Source of the DNA: Lachnospiraceae bacterium
GTDB taxonomy: Bacteria; Bacillota; Clostridia; Lachnospirales; Lachnospiraceae
Direction of reading: 5' to 3'
Assembly: GCA_910574805.1 (NCBI GenBank)
Contig: CAJTCV010000024.1
Coordinates: forward strand, 1-52,915
Length of the DNA: 52,915 nt
Under the pieces are notes generated by a model. It ran no database searches, had not been told where the DNA came from, and saw only the letters and a program-made list of their open reading frames with translations. The position numbers were made by a program, and so were the translations under genes. Position 1 is the stretch's first letter, and every line of letters starts with the position of its first letter. This document shows, one piece after another, positions 32,868 through 41,403 of this stretch.

Positions 32868-33517
32868 CGAAGGGCAAGTCCGCCGTTGCCGCCGCCGCTT
32901 ACCGGGCGGGAGAAAAAATCACAAATGAGTTTGACGGAATGACCCACGACTACACCCACAAGGGCGGTGTCCTTGCCGGGGAAACCATAGCCAGCATAGC
33001 AAAGGAACTCCGCGCCGAGAAAATCCCTATCCCGTCCGAACATTGGAAGCGGGCGGGCGAGGGCAACGCCACGGGCAAGATACCCAACAGGCATTTTACC
33101 CGGCTTCTTGCCGAGTATGACGAGGAACAGACCGGGCTGGAAACGTCCATAACGGAATGGCAAAGGCAGATTGAAAGCTGGAACGCCGACAAGCTGAAAA
33201 CAGACCAGTTTATCCAGCTTGTGAAACGCTACACGGATTTCTCCGAGCTTACAACGCCCATGCTCAATGAGTTTATCGAGAAAGTGATTGTGCATGAGGG
33301 CGAGGGGCGGGGGAATGACCGCCGCCAGCGGATAGACATTTACCTAAACTTTATCGGGGCTTTTGAAGTACCCGCCCATATCGTCACCCCGGCAGAGGTG
33401 GAGGAACAACGCCGCCAGCAGGAGGAACAGGCGGCAAAGGATGTACCGCCGTTTGTCTATCCCTGCGGCCGTTCAGAGGATAGATTGGATCTGCAGGAAG
33501 ATGAGTGGGAGCGGTAA
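32868..33517 (+). pseudogene. Mosaic of MobA/MobL relaxase and serine recombinase fragments
   Basis: The frame first reads KSAVAAAAYRAGEKITNEFD and MTHDYTHKGGV, the N-terminal block of MobA/MobL relaxases. It then passes in frame into ASIAKELRAEKIPIPSEHW of large serine recombinases. It then jumps to the recombinase C-terminal region (GKIPNRHFTRLLAEYDEEQ, a coiled coil, and FIEKVIVHEGEGR typical of DUF4368). Resolvase catalytic domain and most of the relaxase are gone. It marks the treC-side end of a decayed conjugative element. The ATG at 32939 could start a 192-residue product. Confidence 0.75.
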
Positions 33518-33518
33518 G

Positions 33519-33701
33519 ATGAAGGTGTGTATGAAAGTGGTTTTGATTGGAGTGCTGGCAGTTGTGGGGATTGCTGTGCTTATGGTGTTTGCCCTTGCCC
33601 CGGGGAGAGGGTGTGCAGGGAAATCAACGGCTTCCTGGAACAGTTTTAAAACATTTAAAACACGGATGTCTGCAAATATTGAAAAGCGGAAATGGGGATG
33701 A
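33519..33701 (+). CDS. Small membrane protein, unknown
   Basis: 60 residues; the sequence starts MKVCMKVVLIGVLAVVGIAV, a single hydrophobic segment, and then a short basic tail. The ATG overlaps the end of the recombinase remnant with a GGGAGCGG ribosome-like site. Function unknown; it belongs to the mobile-element cargo. Confidence 0.4.
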   Translation: MKVCMKVVLIGVLAVVGIAVLMVFALAPGRGCAGKSTASWNSFKTFKTRMSANIEKRKWG

Positions 33702-33781
33702 TATAATGGGATTGAAAAGCAATTCCATTATCAAAATTCTATAATCGAAATGGATAGTAAAATCTACAGGGAGGTCCGGCT

Positions 33782-34111
33782 ATGGAAAAAATATATGCCA
33801 TGAATGAGATACAGGCGATCATCCGCCCGATCCTGCAGGATTACGGCGTAAGCCGGGCGTATCTTTTCGGCTCTTATGCCCGTGGGGAGGCTACGGGGCA
33901 GAGCGATATCGACCTGCGGATTGACGGGGGCAGGATCCGGTCCATGTTCGGCCTGGGCGCCCTTTACCATGAACTGACGCAGGCGTTAAAGAAACCGGTG
34001 GATCTGGTGACGACAGAAGCCCTGTCCCATGACGCAAACGCAGCAAGGACGGAGGGGTTCCGTGTCCGCATGAAGGAGGATGAAAAGCTGATTTATGAAG
34101 AAGAACATTGA
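33782..34111 (+). CDS. mntA: MntA-type nucleotidyltransferase antitoxin
   Basis: 109 residues with the minimal nucleotidyltransferase motif GSYARGEATGQSDIDLRID (GS-x10-D-x-D). In the MntA/HepT systems this enzyme AMPylates a Tyr of the HEPN toxin and so silences it. AGGGAGG precedes the start. Its end overlaps the HEPN gene by 17 bases. Complete length for the family. Confidence 0.9.
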   Translation: MEKIYAMNEIQAIIRPILQDYGVSRAYLFGSYARGEATGQSDIDLRIDGGRIRSMFGLGALYHELTQALKKPVDLVTTEALSHDANAARTEGFRVRMKEDEKLIYEEEH

Positions 34112-34484
34112 CATCCTTGAGCACATCCTGACGTATTGTGAAGATATCGAGGCGGCTCTGGAACGCTTCGGGAGGGAGAAGGATATTTTTGACATGGACA
34201 GAGATTACCGCAATTCGGTCTGTATGAGCCTTCTTCAGATTGGAGAGCTGACGGGGCATCTGACAGAGGATTTCCGCGAGGGGACAAAAGACTCCATCTA
34301 CTGGCCGGCGATTAAGGGGATGAGGAACCTGTTTGCCCATAATTACGGCGCTGTGGACGTGGGGCTGGTATGGGAGACGGCAGTATCGGACATACCGGTC
34401 CTCCATGAGTTCTGTGAGCGGACAATACGGATGTTCCGTTTTCTGGAGCAGGAGGAAGCGCAGGACGGCGGCATGGAGCGCTGA
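34095..34484 (+). CDS. hepT: HepT-like HEPN ribonuclease toxin
   Basis: 129 residues, all helical, with the RNase motif RNLFAHNY that fits R-x4-H-x-Y. The Tyr is the residue AMPylated by MntA partners. DUF86/HepT proteins cut tRNA or mRNA when free. It overlaps the antitoxin gene and is followed by the Fic gene 26 bp on. Part of the decayed element's stabilisation cargo; catalytic residues look intact. Confidence 0.9.
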   Translation: MKKNIDILEHILTYCEDIEAALERFGREKDIFDMDRDYRNSVCMSLLQIGELTGHLTEDFREGTKDSIYWPAIKGMRNLFAHNYGAVDVGLVWETAVSDIPVLHEFCERTIRMFRFLEQEEAQDGGMER

Positions 34485-34510
34485 CAGAAGCTATGAATTA
34501 AGGAGAGATT

Positions 34511-35227
34511 TTGGAAGCAAAATACCATATGACAAGGGAAGAGACGCTCTTTGTTGTAAGACGGAATATCGTGGACTATATCTGGAAGAGCGCACGGCTG
34601 GAGGGTCCGGCCGTGACCTACCCGGACGCAGAGGCCATCTATAACGGTATGGGTGTCCAGGGGGTGAAGGTATCCGACATTGTGGCGGTGAACAATCTGA
34701 AACACGCATGGCAGTTTGTGCTGGATACGTTGGACGGGCCGGCCGATTATCCCTTTGTCTGCAAGGTGAACCAGTGTGTGGGTGGAGACAGCCTGATTCC
34801 CCGGGCGGGGTATCTGCGGAACGTGGCAGTGAGCATGGTTGGTACAACATGGAAGCCGGACATGCCCATAGAATCCCAGATTAAAGAGGAAATGGCGGAA
34901 ATAGGACAGATAGAGAACCCGACAGACCGGGCGCTGACCATGATGCTCTACTTTATGCGGAAGCAGATGTTTCTGGACGGCAACAAGAGGACATCCATGC
35001 TGGCAGGCAACCATGTGATGATTGGGGGCGGGTGCGGCATTATTTCCGTTCCCATTGAACTGCAGCCAGCTTTTACGGGGCTGTTGATACAGTTTTATGA
35101 ATCCAATGACATGACGGAGATCAAGCAGTTTTTGTATAAGAACTGCATTGATGGCATTGAGTTTACCCCTTTGCCGGAGCAGGAAGCAGAGCGCGGGCGG
35201 GAGAACCTGCAGGGGTGGGAGCGGTAA
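34511..35227 (+). CDS. Fic family protein with substituted catalytic His
   Basis: 238 residues. The Fic core reads QMFLDGNKRTSML where active Fic enzymes have H-x-F-x-D/E-GN-G/K-R; the catalytic His position is Gln here. An N-terminal SARLEG fits the S/T-x3-E-G/N inhibitory helix seen in autoinhibited Fic proteins. Start TTG has AAGGAGAG. Fic proteins AMPylate or otherwise modify protein targets; without His this one may have different chemistry or only bind nucleotide. It lies just after MntA-HepT in the same direction. Confidence 0.8.
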   Translation: MEAKYHMTREETLFVVRRNIVDYIWKSARLEGPAVTYPDAEAIYNGMGVQGVKVSDIVAVNNLKHAWQFVLDTLDGPADYPFVCKVNQCVGGDSLIPRAGYLRNVAVSMVGTTWKPDMPIESQIKEEMAEIGQIENPTDRALTMMLYFMRKQMFLDGNKRTSMLAGNHVMIGGGCGIISVPIELQPAFTGLLIQFYESNDMTEIKQFLYKNCIDGIEFTPLPEQEAERGRENLQGWER

Positions 35228-35344
35228 AACAGAACAACGGAAAGATTTCAGGGGAAGTATCGTGGGAGACCATGGTACTTCCTTTTTTCGCTTTTCGGGA
35301 GCGGAGCGACCTCTGCCCCGCCGCCAGCGGTGGGGACATACGCT

Positions 35345-35445
35345 CAAAACCGGAGGTTTTGAAGCCAATCAAAGATTGGCTTTGTTAAGGCAGGAATAGG
35401 TTTGTGAAACAAACCGGGGAAACACCGTACAGGCAAAGCCTGTAC
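35345..35445 (+). repeat. Array of four triloop hairpins
   Basis: Four perfect short inverted repeats follow one another: CAAAACC-GGA-GGTTTTG (35345-35361), AAGCCAATC-AAA-GATTGGCTT (35362-35382), GGTTTGT-GAA-ACAAACC (35399-35415) and GTACAGGC-AAA-GCCTGTAC (35427-35445). All have purine-only three-base loops. The stems differ in sequence, so this is not a CRISPR or tandem repeat. It lies in the gene-free stretch 35228-35540 within the mobile element and may be an oriT, single-strand origin or recombination site (inference). Confidence 0.6.
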
Positions 35446-35540
35446 CCTTGTTAAACTTCAAATGGTGCTGTTAAAAATTGACTAAAGAGGATAGAAGGCA
35501 GGGGGCAGGCGGCAGTGGATATCCGCCGCCCGCCGCAGAT

Positions 35541-35912
35541 TCAGGTGCTGCCTTTGGAGGACAAAAGCTGTTCGGCCAGAGGCCGGTACTCCGGCAGCTT
35601 TATAAGGAATGGTTCCAGACGCCGTTTAAGTTCTGCAATCTCCAGGGGATTGGCGCCTGGCAGGCCATCCTCATTTCCGGTCAGTTCAAAAACATCCAGG
35701 GAGATTTCAGAGAAGAGCATTTCAAACAGTTCCTCGCCGGTCTCCATGAGATAAGCATCCGGATCTTGGCCTGTTTCAAAAGGAGTAAGATCAAGATAGA
35801 TATATCCGGCTTTTTCTGACCATACGATATCCAGGTGTGTACTGGCATGGATGTAATTTTGGAATACGGCTATGATACGTTCCAGTTCTTTTCTTGTTTC
35901 TTTTCTGTTCAT
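35541..35912 (-). CDS. Hypothetical protein of mobile element
   Basis: 123 residues starting MNRKETRKELERIIAVFQNY with AGAAAGGA before ATG; the open frame continues upstream. Acidic and helical, with a YIYLDLTPFETGQDPDAYLM segment and no membrane or signal region. Family not recognised. It is convergent with the Fic gene and divergent from the MobC stub, as in cargo of Lachnospiraceae integrative elements. Confidence 0.6.
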   Translation of the reverse strand: MNRKETRKELERIIAVFQNYIHASTHLDIVWSEKAGYIYLDLTPFETGQDPDAYLMETGEELFEMLFSEISLDVFELTGNEDGLPGANPLEIAELKRRLEPFLIKLPEYRPLAEQLLSSKGST

Positions 35913-36047
35913 ATTTTTTTCCTTTCTGTGTCCCTGCAGTCTTTGGTTTTGGGATACAGAGATATGATACCGCAGGATTGGAAAAAAAGGAATGTACCGG
36001 GAAGTGCGTGCAGGACACAAAATAATTCACAGACAAGGAGGCAGGCT

Positions 36048-36164
36048 ATGGCAAAACGGGACGACCGCATCATCACTTCGGTCTATCTGACAAAGGAGAT
36101 GTGCAGCCAGATTGACAGGATGCCCCATTGGGTCCGAGAAACCCGTAGATCTCTCCTTTTTTGA
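36048..36164 (+). pseudogene. MobC-like ribbon-helix-helix mobilisation protein, truncated
   Basis: MAKRDDRIITSVYLTKEMCS is the opening of ribbon-helix-helix mobilisation accessory proteins, with AAGGAGG before the ATG. After about 24 residues the frame enters foreign sequence (the reverse of an ABC ATPase gene) and stops. This is the other boundary of the decayed conjugative element. Confidence 0.6.
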
Positions 36165-36243
36165 TATGCAGGCTGACGTCGTTCACCAGATCTTTTCCGC
36201 TGATGGTCTTCGTAAGGTGGTTTGTCTGTAATATATATGGCAT
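36119..36243 (-). pseudogene. ABC transporter ATPase, N-terminal remnant
   Basis: From ATG at 36243 the frame reads ILQTNHLTKTISGKDLVNDV and ends GFLGPNG, the start of a BcrA-type ATPase. It is cut exactly at the Walker A motif by the mobile element. It follows the two-component genes in the same direction, the usual order for antibiotic-sensing regulator plus exporter loci. Confidence 0.8.
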
Positions 36244-36333
36244 GTTCTCCTGCCCCCTTTCTTACGAACCATTGTAGCGGATCAACTTTTCAAAACTCTT
36301 GCTGAAATCTTACAAATTTCTTTCGCCGGCAAA

Positions 36334-37275
36334 TCAGTACCGCATCTTTTTCAGCCTGAGGGTAAAGGTCGTCCTGACATGAGGGATGCTGTCCAGCGTG
36401 ATATCCCCACCCATCTGCAGCGCCAGATTTTTCGCGATCTTCAGCCCCAGGCCGTTGCCCTGGATGCTGCGGCTGCGGGAATCTTCCATGGTAAAAAGAC
36501 GGTCAAAGATGCGGCCGGCAAAGGACTTCTCGATGCCCTGCCCATGATCGACCACATCCACATAGACATATGTTTCGTCAGAATGCAGAATGACGCCCAG
36601 ATATTTCCCGGCGGAACCGTAACGCACCGCGTTGGAAACCAGGTTGAACAGGATGCGCTGCAGCGCTTCCCGGTCTCCCTGCACGAAGACCGCCTGCTTT
36701 GGCAGGTCGATCTCTACCTGAACGTCGGATTTTGACAGAATTTCATAAAAATCCAGAATGCTTTCCCGGCACAGCTCGCTCAGATCAATTCTGGAAAGCT
36801 TCAGGTCCATATCGCCCGCCTCGATCTTCGCCAGCGTAAAGAACTGGTTGATCAGCTCCATCACGCTCTGGGCCTTCTGTTCGGTCCTTGCCAGCATCCC
36901 GGGGTCGGCTTCCCCATGAAGCCTCATGATCTCCAGATAGCCCAGCACCACGGTCATGGGCGTTTTAATATCATGGGAAATATTGGACAGCATTTTTTTG
37001 GACGCCATCTCAAAACGGCGGTAGTCCGCCTTTACCCTGGAACGCTCTTCCAGCAGGCGGTTGATCTGCGCCGCCAGCTCCATCAGTTCTCTGTTATCCG
37101 TAAAAACCATGAGCCATTCCCCGCTGTCCGTGTCTGCGGTCTCCTTCAGCTTTTCGTGGATCTGTTTCAGCTTTGCCTGGGTGCCGACCCGGAAGGCAAA
37201 CTGCTGCCAGAAAACCACAAGCAGCAGAACAAGGATACAAAGGCATAGAAAAAGCGGGAGTAATGCGCCGTTCAT
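36334..37275 (-). CDS. Sensor histidine kinase
   Basis: 313 residues with one N-terminal membrane segment (LLPLFLCLCILVLLLVVFW) and no extracellular sensor. It has a HAMP-like linker, H-box SNISHDIKTPMTVVLGYLE, N-box RILFNLVSNAVRYG and G-boxes DHGQGIEKSF and GNGLGLKIAKNLA. Its start overlaps the response regulator stop by 4 bases. Small intramembrane-sensing kinases of this shape work with BcrAB-type exporters, and the broken ATPase downstream fits that. Signalling may survive but its exporter target is lost here. Confidence 0.92.
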   Translation of the reverse strand: MNGALLPLFLCLCILVLLLVVFWQQFAFRVGTQAKLKQIHEKLKETADTDSGEWLMVFTDNRELMELAAQINRLLEERSRVKADYRRFEMASKKMLSNISHDIKTPMTVVLGYLEIMRLHGEADPGMLARTEQKAQSVMELINQFFTLAKIEAGDMDLKLSRIDLSELCRESILDFYEILSKSDVQVEIDLPKQAVFVQGDREALQRILFNLVSNAVRYGSAGKYLGVILHSDETYVYVDVVDHGQGIEKSFAGRIFDRLFTMEDSRSRSIQGNGLGLKIAKNLALQMGGDITLDSIPHVRTTFTLRLKKMRY

Positions 37276-37973
37276 CTACATTTCCCCAGTTTATAGCCGA
37301 TGCCCCAGACCGTGACCACATAACGGGGTTTCCGGGAATCGTCCTCAATCTTATTGCGCAGGCGGCTCATATGTACGTTGACGGCGTTCTCGTCCCCGTA
37401 GTAAGCATCTTTCCAGACAAGAGAGTAGATCTGTTCTTTTGTATAGACCTTCTTTGGATTTTTCAAAAGAAGCTTTAGAATCTCGAATTCTTTCGCCGTC
37501 AGATCCACTGTCTCTCCCCTTTTGGTTAAGGTGTGGTCCGACAGGCTCATGACCAGATCTCCGGCCGTCAGGACGGACGCGCCCGAATCCGCCGCCTGGT
37601 CATACTGGTTCGTCCTGCGCAGAGCCGCCCGGATCCGCGCCAGAACCTCCGCCACCGAGAAGGGCTTTGTAATGTAATCGTCCGCCCCCAGCCCCAGGCC
37701 CAGCGTCTTGTCGCTCTCCGTATCCTTTGCGGAGAGGATGATGAGCGGAACAACGCTGCTCTTCCGGATATGCTGCATGACGTCCATCCCGCTGATCTTC
37801 GGGATCATCAGATCCAGAAGGACCAGATGAACCGGGAAGGCGTCAAACTTCGCGCATGCTTCCTGTCCGTCAAAGGCGCAGATTACCTCATAATTTTCCG
37901 CCTTCAGGCAGCTTTTCAGCATTTCACTGATCTCCGCGTCGTCTTCCACAAGCAGAATCTGATACTGGTTCAT
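37272..37973 (-). CDS. OmpR-family response regulator
   Basis: 233 residues: receiver with EDD acidic pair, phosphoacceptor in VLLDLMIPKISG, K in ITKPFSVAEVL, then a winged-helix DNA-binding domain (LTAKEFEILKLLLKNPKKVYTKEQIYS; DSRKPRYVVTVWGIGYKLG). Start overlaps the end of the PD-(D/E)XK remnant and has AAAGGAG. Forms an operon with the kinase. It probably drove the truncated ABC exporter genes. Confidence 0.93.
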   Translation of the reverse strand: MNQYQILLVEDDAEISEMLKSCLKAENYEVICAFDGQEACAKFDAFPVHLVLLDLMIPKISGMDVMQHIRKSSVVPLIILSAKDTESDKTLGLGLGADDYITKPFSVAEVLARIRAALRRTNQYDQAADSGASVLTAGDLVMSLSDHTLTKRGETVDLTAKEFEILKLLLKNPKKVYTKEQIYSLVWKDAYYGDENAVNVHMSRLRNKIEDDSRKPRYVVTVWGIGYKLGKCR

Positions 37974-38641
37974 GGATGTCGGTTCTCCTTTCCGATCAGC
38001 ACCTTTTTCCCGCAGAAAGCAAACCCATACTTCCGTATCCGCTCTCCGGGAACTCCCTGATCCATAAGTATCGTTTCGTATTTTCTGTCTTCAATCTGCT
38101 GCAGCGCCGCCTTTACCGTATCTGACAGCTCCTTTTCCTTTTCCTCTTCCAGGTCCTGAACCTTGAATTCCAGAATGATTCCGTCGTCCCCTTTCTCAGG
38201 TTTCAGCAGCACATCATAGCGGCCAAATCCGCTTTCTCTGTTGGACGTTACAAGATAACGTCCGGACAGCTCCGTCAAAAGCCCCAGAACAAATCCGTGG
38301 TAAAAACGCTCCGGCTCCGCTTCCGAAGGCCGGGTTCCGGTATCAAAGCTGCTGAACATGGACAGCGTCACCTTGTTCATATTGCGGATTTGTCTTAAAC
38401 GTGGAGTTGAACAGACTTCTGTTAAAGGACACCATTTCTTCCCAGTATCCGTTTACATAAGCCTCCTGCATGGGGGTATCATATACAGTGTCTTGCCAAA
38501 TCTACGCGGCCTTGTAATCCGTCACACAGTCTCCGCCCTCCCACCATTCGGAAAGAAACACAGTTTTATCAATATAGAAGTAGCCTTCTCTTCGTATCAT
38601 CTCGAAATCCTGACACCCAATGCTGATCGTCCTCGCCATAC
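37970..38641 (-). pseudogene. AAA-ATPase/PD-(D/E)XK (DUF1703-type) protein, broken
   Basis: The 5' part reads ARTISIGCQDFEMIRREGYF and YIDKTVFLSEWWE, then a P-loop piece TRPRRFGKTLYM in another frame, with a TAG between. The middle is deleted. The C-terminal part (37970-38380) is intact: SFDTGTRPSEAEPERFYHGF, SGFGRYDVLL, IILEFKV and KYGFAFCGKKVLIG, the PD-(D/E)XK nuclease fold. The family is very common in gut Firmicutes and Bacteroidetes with unknown role. Its last bases overlap the response-regulator start. Confidence 0.75.
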
Positions 38642-38699
38642 GCCGCACCTCCTCTGCTTCTGATTTTTTCTTATCACAGTTCCTGTATGGTATCCAGAG

Positions 38700-38885
38700 T
38701 TTTGAAGGGAGCAGCTCTTCTTTTTGTGGTTCTCCCTGAGCTTTACGGCGAACGGTGCGGGATAGACACGGCAGGAACCGCCTTTTGACTTGATATAATT
38801 GTTTATGACTGTGTGTAATTCGCCGAGTATTGTCTGATGGATTCTGGACGGCGCCGCCTGGTTATAAATCAGTTTTCCAAATTCA
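38700..38885 (-). pseudogene. Uma2-family endonuclease fragment
   Basis: On the minus strand KLIYNQAAPSRIHQTILGEL and SKGGSCRVYPAPFAVKL match the front of Uma2/DUF820 proteins (a PD-(D/E)XK fold). The start and the entire catalytic second half are missing. Confidence 0.6.
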
Positions 38886-39197
38886 CTAAATCAAATTCTT
38901 ATATTCCCGCCTTCCATCTACAACAGCATAGAGAATGACTTCTTTTTTATCTTCATTTACTTTATAAAATATCAGATGCCTTTCTACTATAAGAACTCGA
39001 TAGCTCTGTTTTCTCAGAATCGAATATCGTGGGATGCTTCCAGACATGGGGAAATCTTCCAAACGCTTAATAGCTTTCTCTATTTTATTAAGATAATTTA
39101 ATGCTATGTCTATGCTGCCAGAATCATCCGCAATATAAAAGATAATCTCCCGTAGTTGTTCTTCTAATTTATCAGTCCTGATTATATTATACGTCAT
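38886..39197 (-). CDS. RelE/ParE-family toxin
   Basis: 103 residues with the RelE/ParE fold: NIIRTDKLEEQLREIIFYIA, then FPMSGSIPRYSILRKQSYRV and a final ILYAVVDGRREYKNL. The end with the R-R-E-Y segment resembles ParE/RelE plasmid-stabilisation toxins, which cut mRNA at ribosomes or poison gyrase. It starts 11 bases inside the antitoxin gene, so the pair is translationally coupled. Confidence 0.88.
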   Translation of the reverse strand: MTYNIIRTDKLEEQLREIIFYIADDSGSIDIALNYLNKIEKAIKRLEDFPMSGSIPRYSILRKQSYRVLIVERHLIFYKVNEDKKEVILYAVVDGRREYKNLI

Positions 39198-39468
39198 CTG
39201 ATCCCCTCTCTAACAGGGATTTTCTAATATTATCAAATGTATTTTGTATTGGAGCCACTCTCTCATTTACAACATCATTTTCCGCTTCTGAAAGTGCTCG
39301 TAACAATTCCAGTTCTGATTTCATCTGGTAATAATCCTGTAAGCCCAAAACCGCAGTGTCACCTCTGCCATTTACCGTAATAATAACTGGTATTCTTTCT
39401 TCATGGCATTGCCTGGATATTTCACTATAGTGATTCCTGAGATCTGAAGATGGTCTGATTGCTTCCAT
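39187..39468 (-). CDS. Phd/YefM-family antitoxin
   Basis: 93 residues: MEAIRPSSDLRNHYSEISRQ, then IPVIITVNGRGDTAVLGLQD, the N-terminal DNA-binding and dimerisation part of Phd/YefM antitoxins. The C-terminus wraps the toxin. AAAGGA precedes the ATG. A promoter TTGAAA-17-TATAAT lies at 39509-39537. Autorepression with the toxin is expected from the family. Confidence 0.9.
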   Translation of the reverse strand: MEAIRPSSDLRNHYSEISRQCHEERIPVIITVNGRGDTAVLGLQDYYQMKSELELLRALSEAENDVVNERVAPIQNTFDNIRKSLLERGSDDV

Positions 39469-39508
39469 AATGATTCCTTTCTTCGAATAGTTGATTTTCT
39501 ATAGTCAT

Positions 39509-39537
39509 ATTATATCCTGATTTGTATATATTTTCAA
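39509..39537 (-). promoter_or_regulatory. Promoter of toxin-antitoxin operon
   Basis: TTGAAA (39532-39537) and TATAAT (39509-39514) on the minus strand with 17-bp spacing, about 40 bp before the antitoxin start. Confidence 0.75.
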
Positions 39538-39548
39538 TGCCATTTTAA

Positions 39549-39578
39549 GAAAAACCAGCCCATATCATAATGGACTGG
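39549..39578 (-). terminator. Terminator after the 125-aa hypothetical gene
   Basis: CCAGTCCAT / ATGGGCTGG stem followed by TTTTTC on the minus strand. Confidence 0.75.
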
Positions 39579-39610
39579 CAAAATCTTTAATATTCAGTTT
39601 TCCAATCTTG

Positions 39611-39988
39611 TTAATTTGATGCCAAACTATCCCTAATCTCTATCGCCTTCGCATATATAAGATTCTTTTGATACTCTGGTGAATCGAACTCTCTCTTATT
39701 TGCAATATTTAAAATATGTATTGAATTATCAATGATTCTATTAAAATCATTGATGCTCCCTCTGATATCTTTTTCACTGAAATAGCAAACGGGTATTTTA
39801 AAATCACCATTAACCAGATAAAGTTTATGGCTCTCTCCAATATTTTCATCTATACAGATGATGTTTTCCGGATTTTCAGAATTGAATGCAATATTCCATT
39901 CTTTTATTACGTCTTCTCGTTCGCTTAATAATTCAGCTATTTTATTATTCAGATCTGATAGTTTTTCTTCTGCTTCCTGTAATGTCAT
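39611..39988 (-). CDS. Hypothetical protein with N-terminal coiled coil
   Basis: 125 residues. Residues 1-30 form a coiled coil (EEKLSDLNNKIAELLSERED), then a beta-rich middle (IICIDENIGESHKLYLVNGD) and a helical end. No signal or membrane segment. I do not recognise the family. It ends in its own terminator and is separate from the toxin-antitoxin pair. A weak AAAGGG is upstream of the ATG. Confidence 0.6.
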   Translation of the reverse strand: MTLQEAEEKLSDLNNKIAELLSEREDVIKEWNIAFNSENPENIICIDENIGESHKLYLVNGDFKIPVCYFSEKDIRGSINDFNRIIDNSIHILNIANKREFDSPEYQKNLIYAKAIEIRDSLASN

Positions 39989-40130
39989 ATATGGTTATCC
40001 CTTTTGTAATTTCTATAATTCTGGAAATAAATCCCATTTCTTGAGAGTAAAAAGTTTATATGTTTAAGCAGCCGGCAAATCCTCACAGATCCTGCTCAAA
40101 TTCTTCAATCTCTTTGAGGGATGCTTTCTT

Positions 40131-41367
40131 CTATCTATCCACTTCCCCAAATCCGTTCTGCTGTTTCCATTCCTTCCATCTGCCCCCATCCATCAGAAGC
40201 TTAAAACCACCTGGGTAATCCATGCCAAAATAATCAAACTGCCGCATCAGGTTGCTTGTAAGCTGTCCCTCCGGTCTGCTGGCTCCAAAACAGGCGCCGC
40301 CCCTTAAGACCATCTGACTGCCTTTATAGTCAAATTTTGTGTTTTCATGGGTTCTGTACTTGTCCATCAGCCGCACATAGAGTTCCTGCAGTTTCCGGTT
40401 CTCCACGCCCTCCGTGCACCAGACGGCATAAATCAGCAAAGTGGGATTTTTTTCTGTAGACAGATAATCCAGAAAATAATCCAGCACTTCTTCTTTTCCT
40501 TTCAGCTTCTGAATACAGTGGAACAACGAAATCCTGTCATTCCTGTCCAGATCGTTCCGGTTCAGGGCTTCTCTCAGCCTTCCCGCATGGACATTGGGAT
40601 AATCCTTCACGGCGCTGATGGTATGGCAGGCATCCCGAAAGCCTTGCCTTTGGAGCCTGGGCAGTATCTCAAATACCCTCTCATACCAGGCTTCCTTCAC
40701 CTCCCAGGTGCCTTCATAGGTGATGATGGAAAACGCCTCCCCCTTTCGTCTGCCCTCCGGATCGGCCACCTTGTTCCACTCCTCATCACTCATCTTCGGA
40801 TAGATCACCGGCTCTTCCTGAACGCGGTAAAGTCGGGAACCATGGGAATCGTGAAGCTCCTTTTCCTTGCATTTGCACTCCGGGCAGACGGACGGAATGA
40901 TCAGCGGACAAAATTTCAGTTTCACATATTTGATATGCCGCCACTCTATATTCCGCAAACACTCCTTTTCTTTCAGGTTATCCCCTCTTTTCGGAACATA
41001 ATATGGAAATGGATGCCCGCAGCAAGGACACCGCCAAAAAGTTTTGGGGTAAATCCAAACGGAACAGCTGCAAAAAAATCGGGAGTGATATAGCAGCCAC
41101 CACAATAAAAAATGCTAAAAACGGTTTGTTTTCTATCATGGCACTCATTCCCATGTCCTTGCCCCAAATAACCATGGGAATAAACAGCACCATACTGCAA
41201 ACACCAAAAGCGGCAAAGCATCCCCATTGAATCAGAAATACTGCTTTCGCAAAGGCACAGCACCACCGGAAGCGGGGCGGCATCTGCGGGAAAACATATG
41301 GGAATGGTTTTGATGTATTCTCCTGCTGCAATCGCCAGTTCGCAATATCATCCGTGGGTCTTTTCAT
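40131..41367 (-). pseudogene. Two-TM zinc-ribbon protein, frameshifted
   Basis: From ATG at 41367 the frame encodes a short cytosolic part and two membrane segments (FLIQWGCFAAFGVCSMVLFI; FLAFFIVVAAISLPIFLQLF). At about 41040 a run of five T, where four would keep the frame, shifts reading. The rest continues in the next frame with a ribbon (FWRCPCCGHPFPYY; CPECKCKE) and a long helical C-terminus of about 270 residues ending GFGEVDR. Together it would be about 410 residues. The function is unknown; it reads as an orphan of this lineage. Confidence 0.65.
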
Positions 41368-41403
41368 ATTCCTGTCCTCTGATGGTTCTTTAAATCTTAT
41401 ATA

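Noticed and set aside
35345-35445. Possible CRISPR-like repeat array
   Set aside because: The four inverted repeats differ in sequence and spacing and no spacers or cas genes are present.
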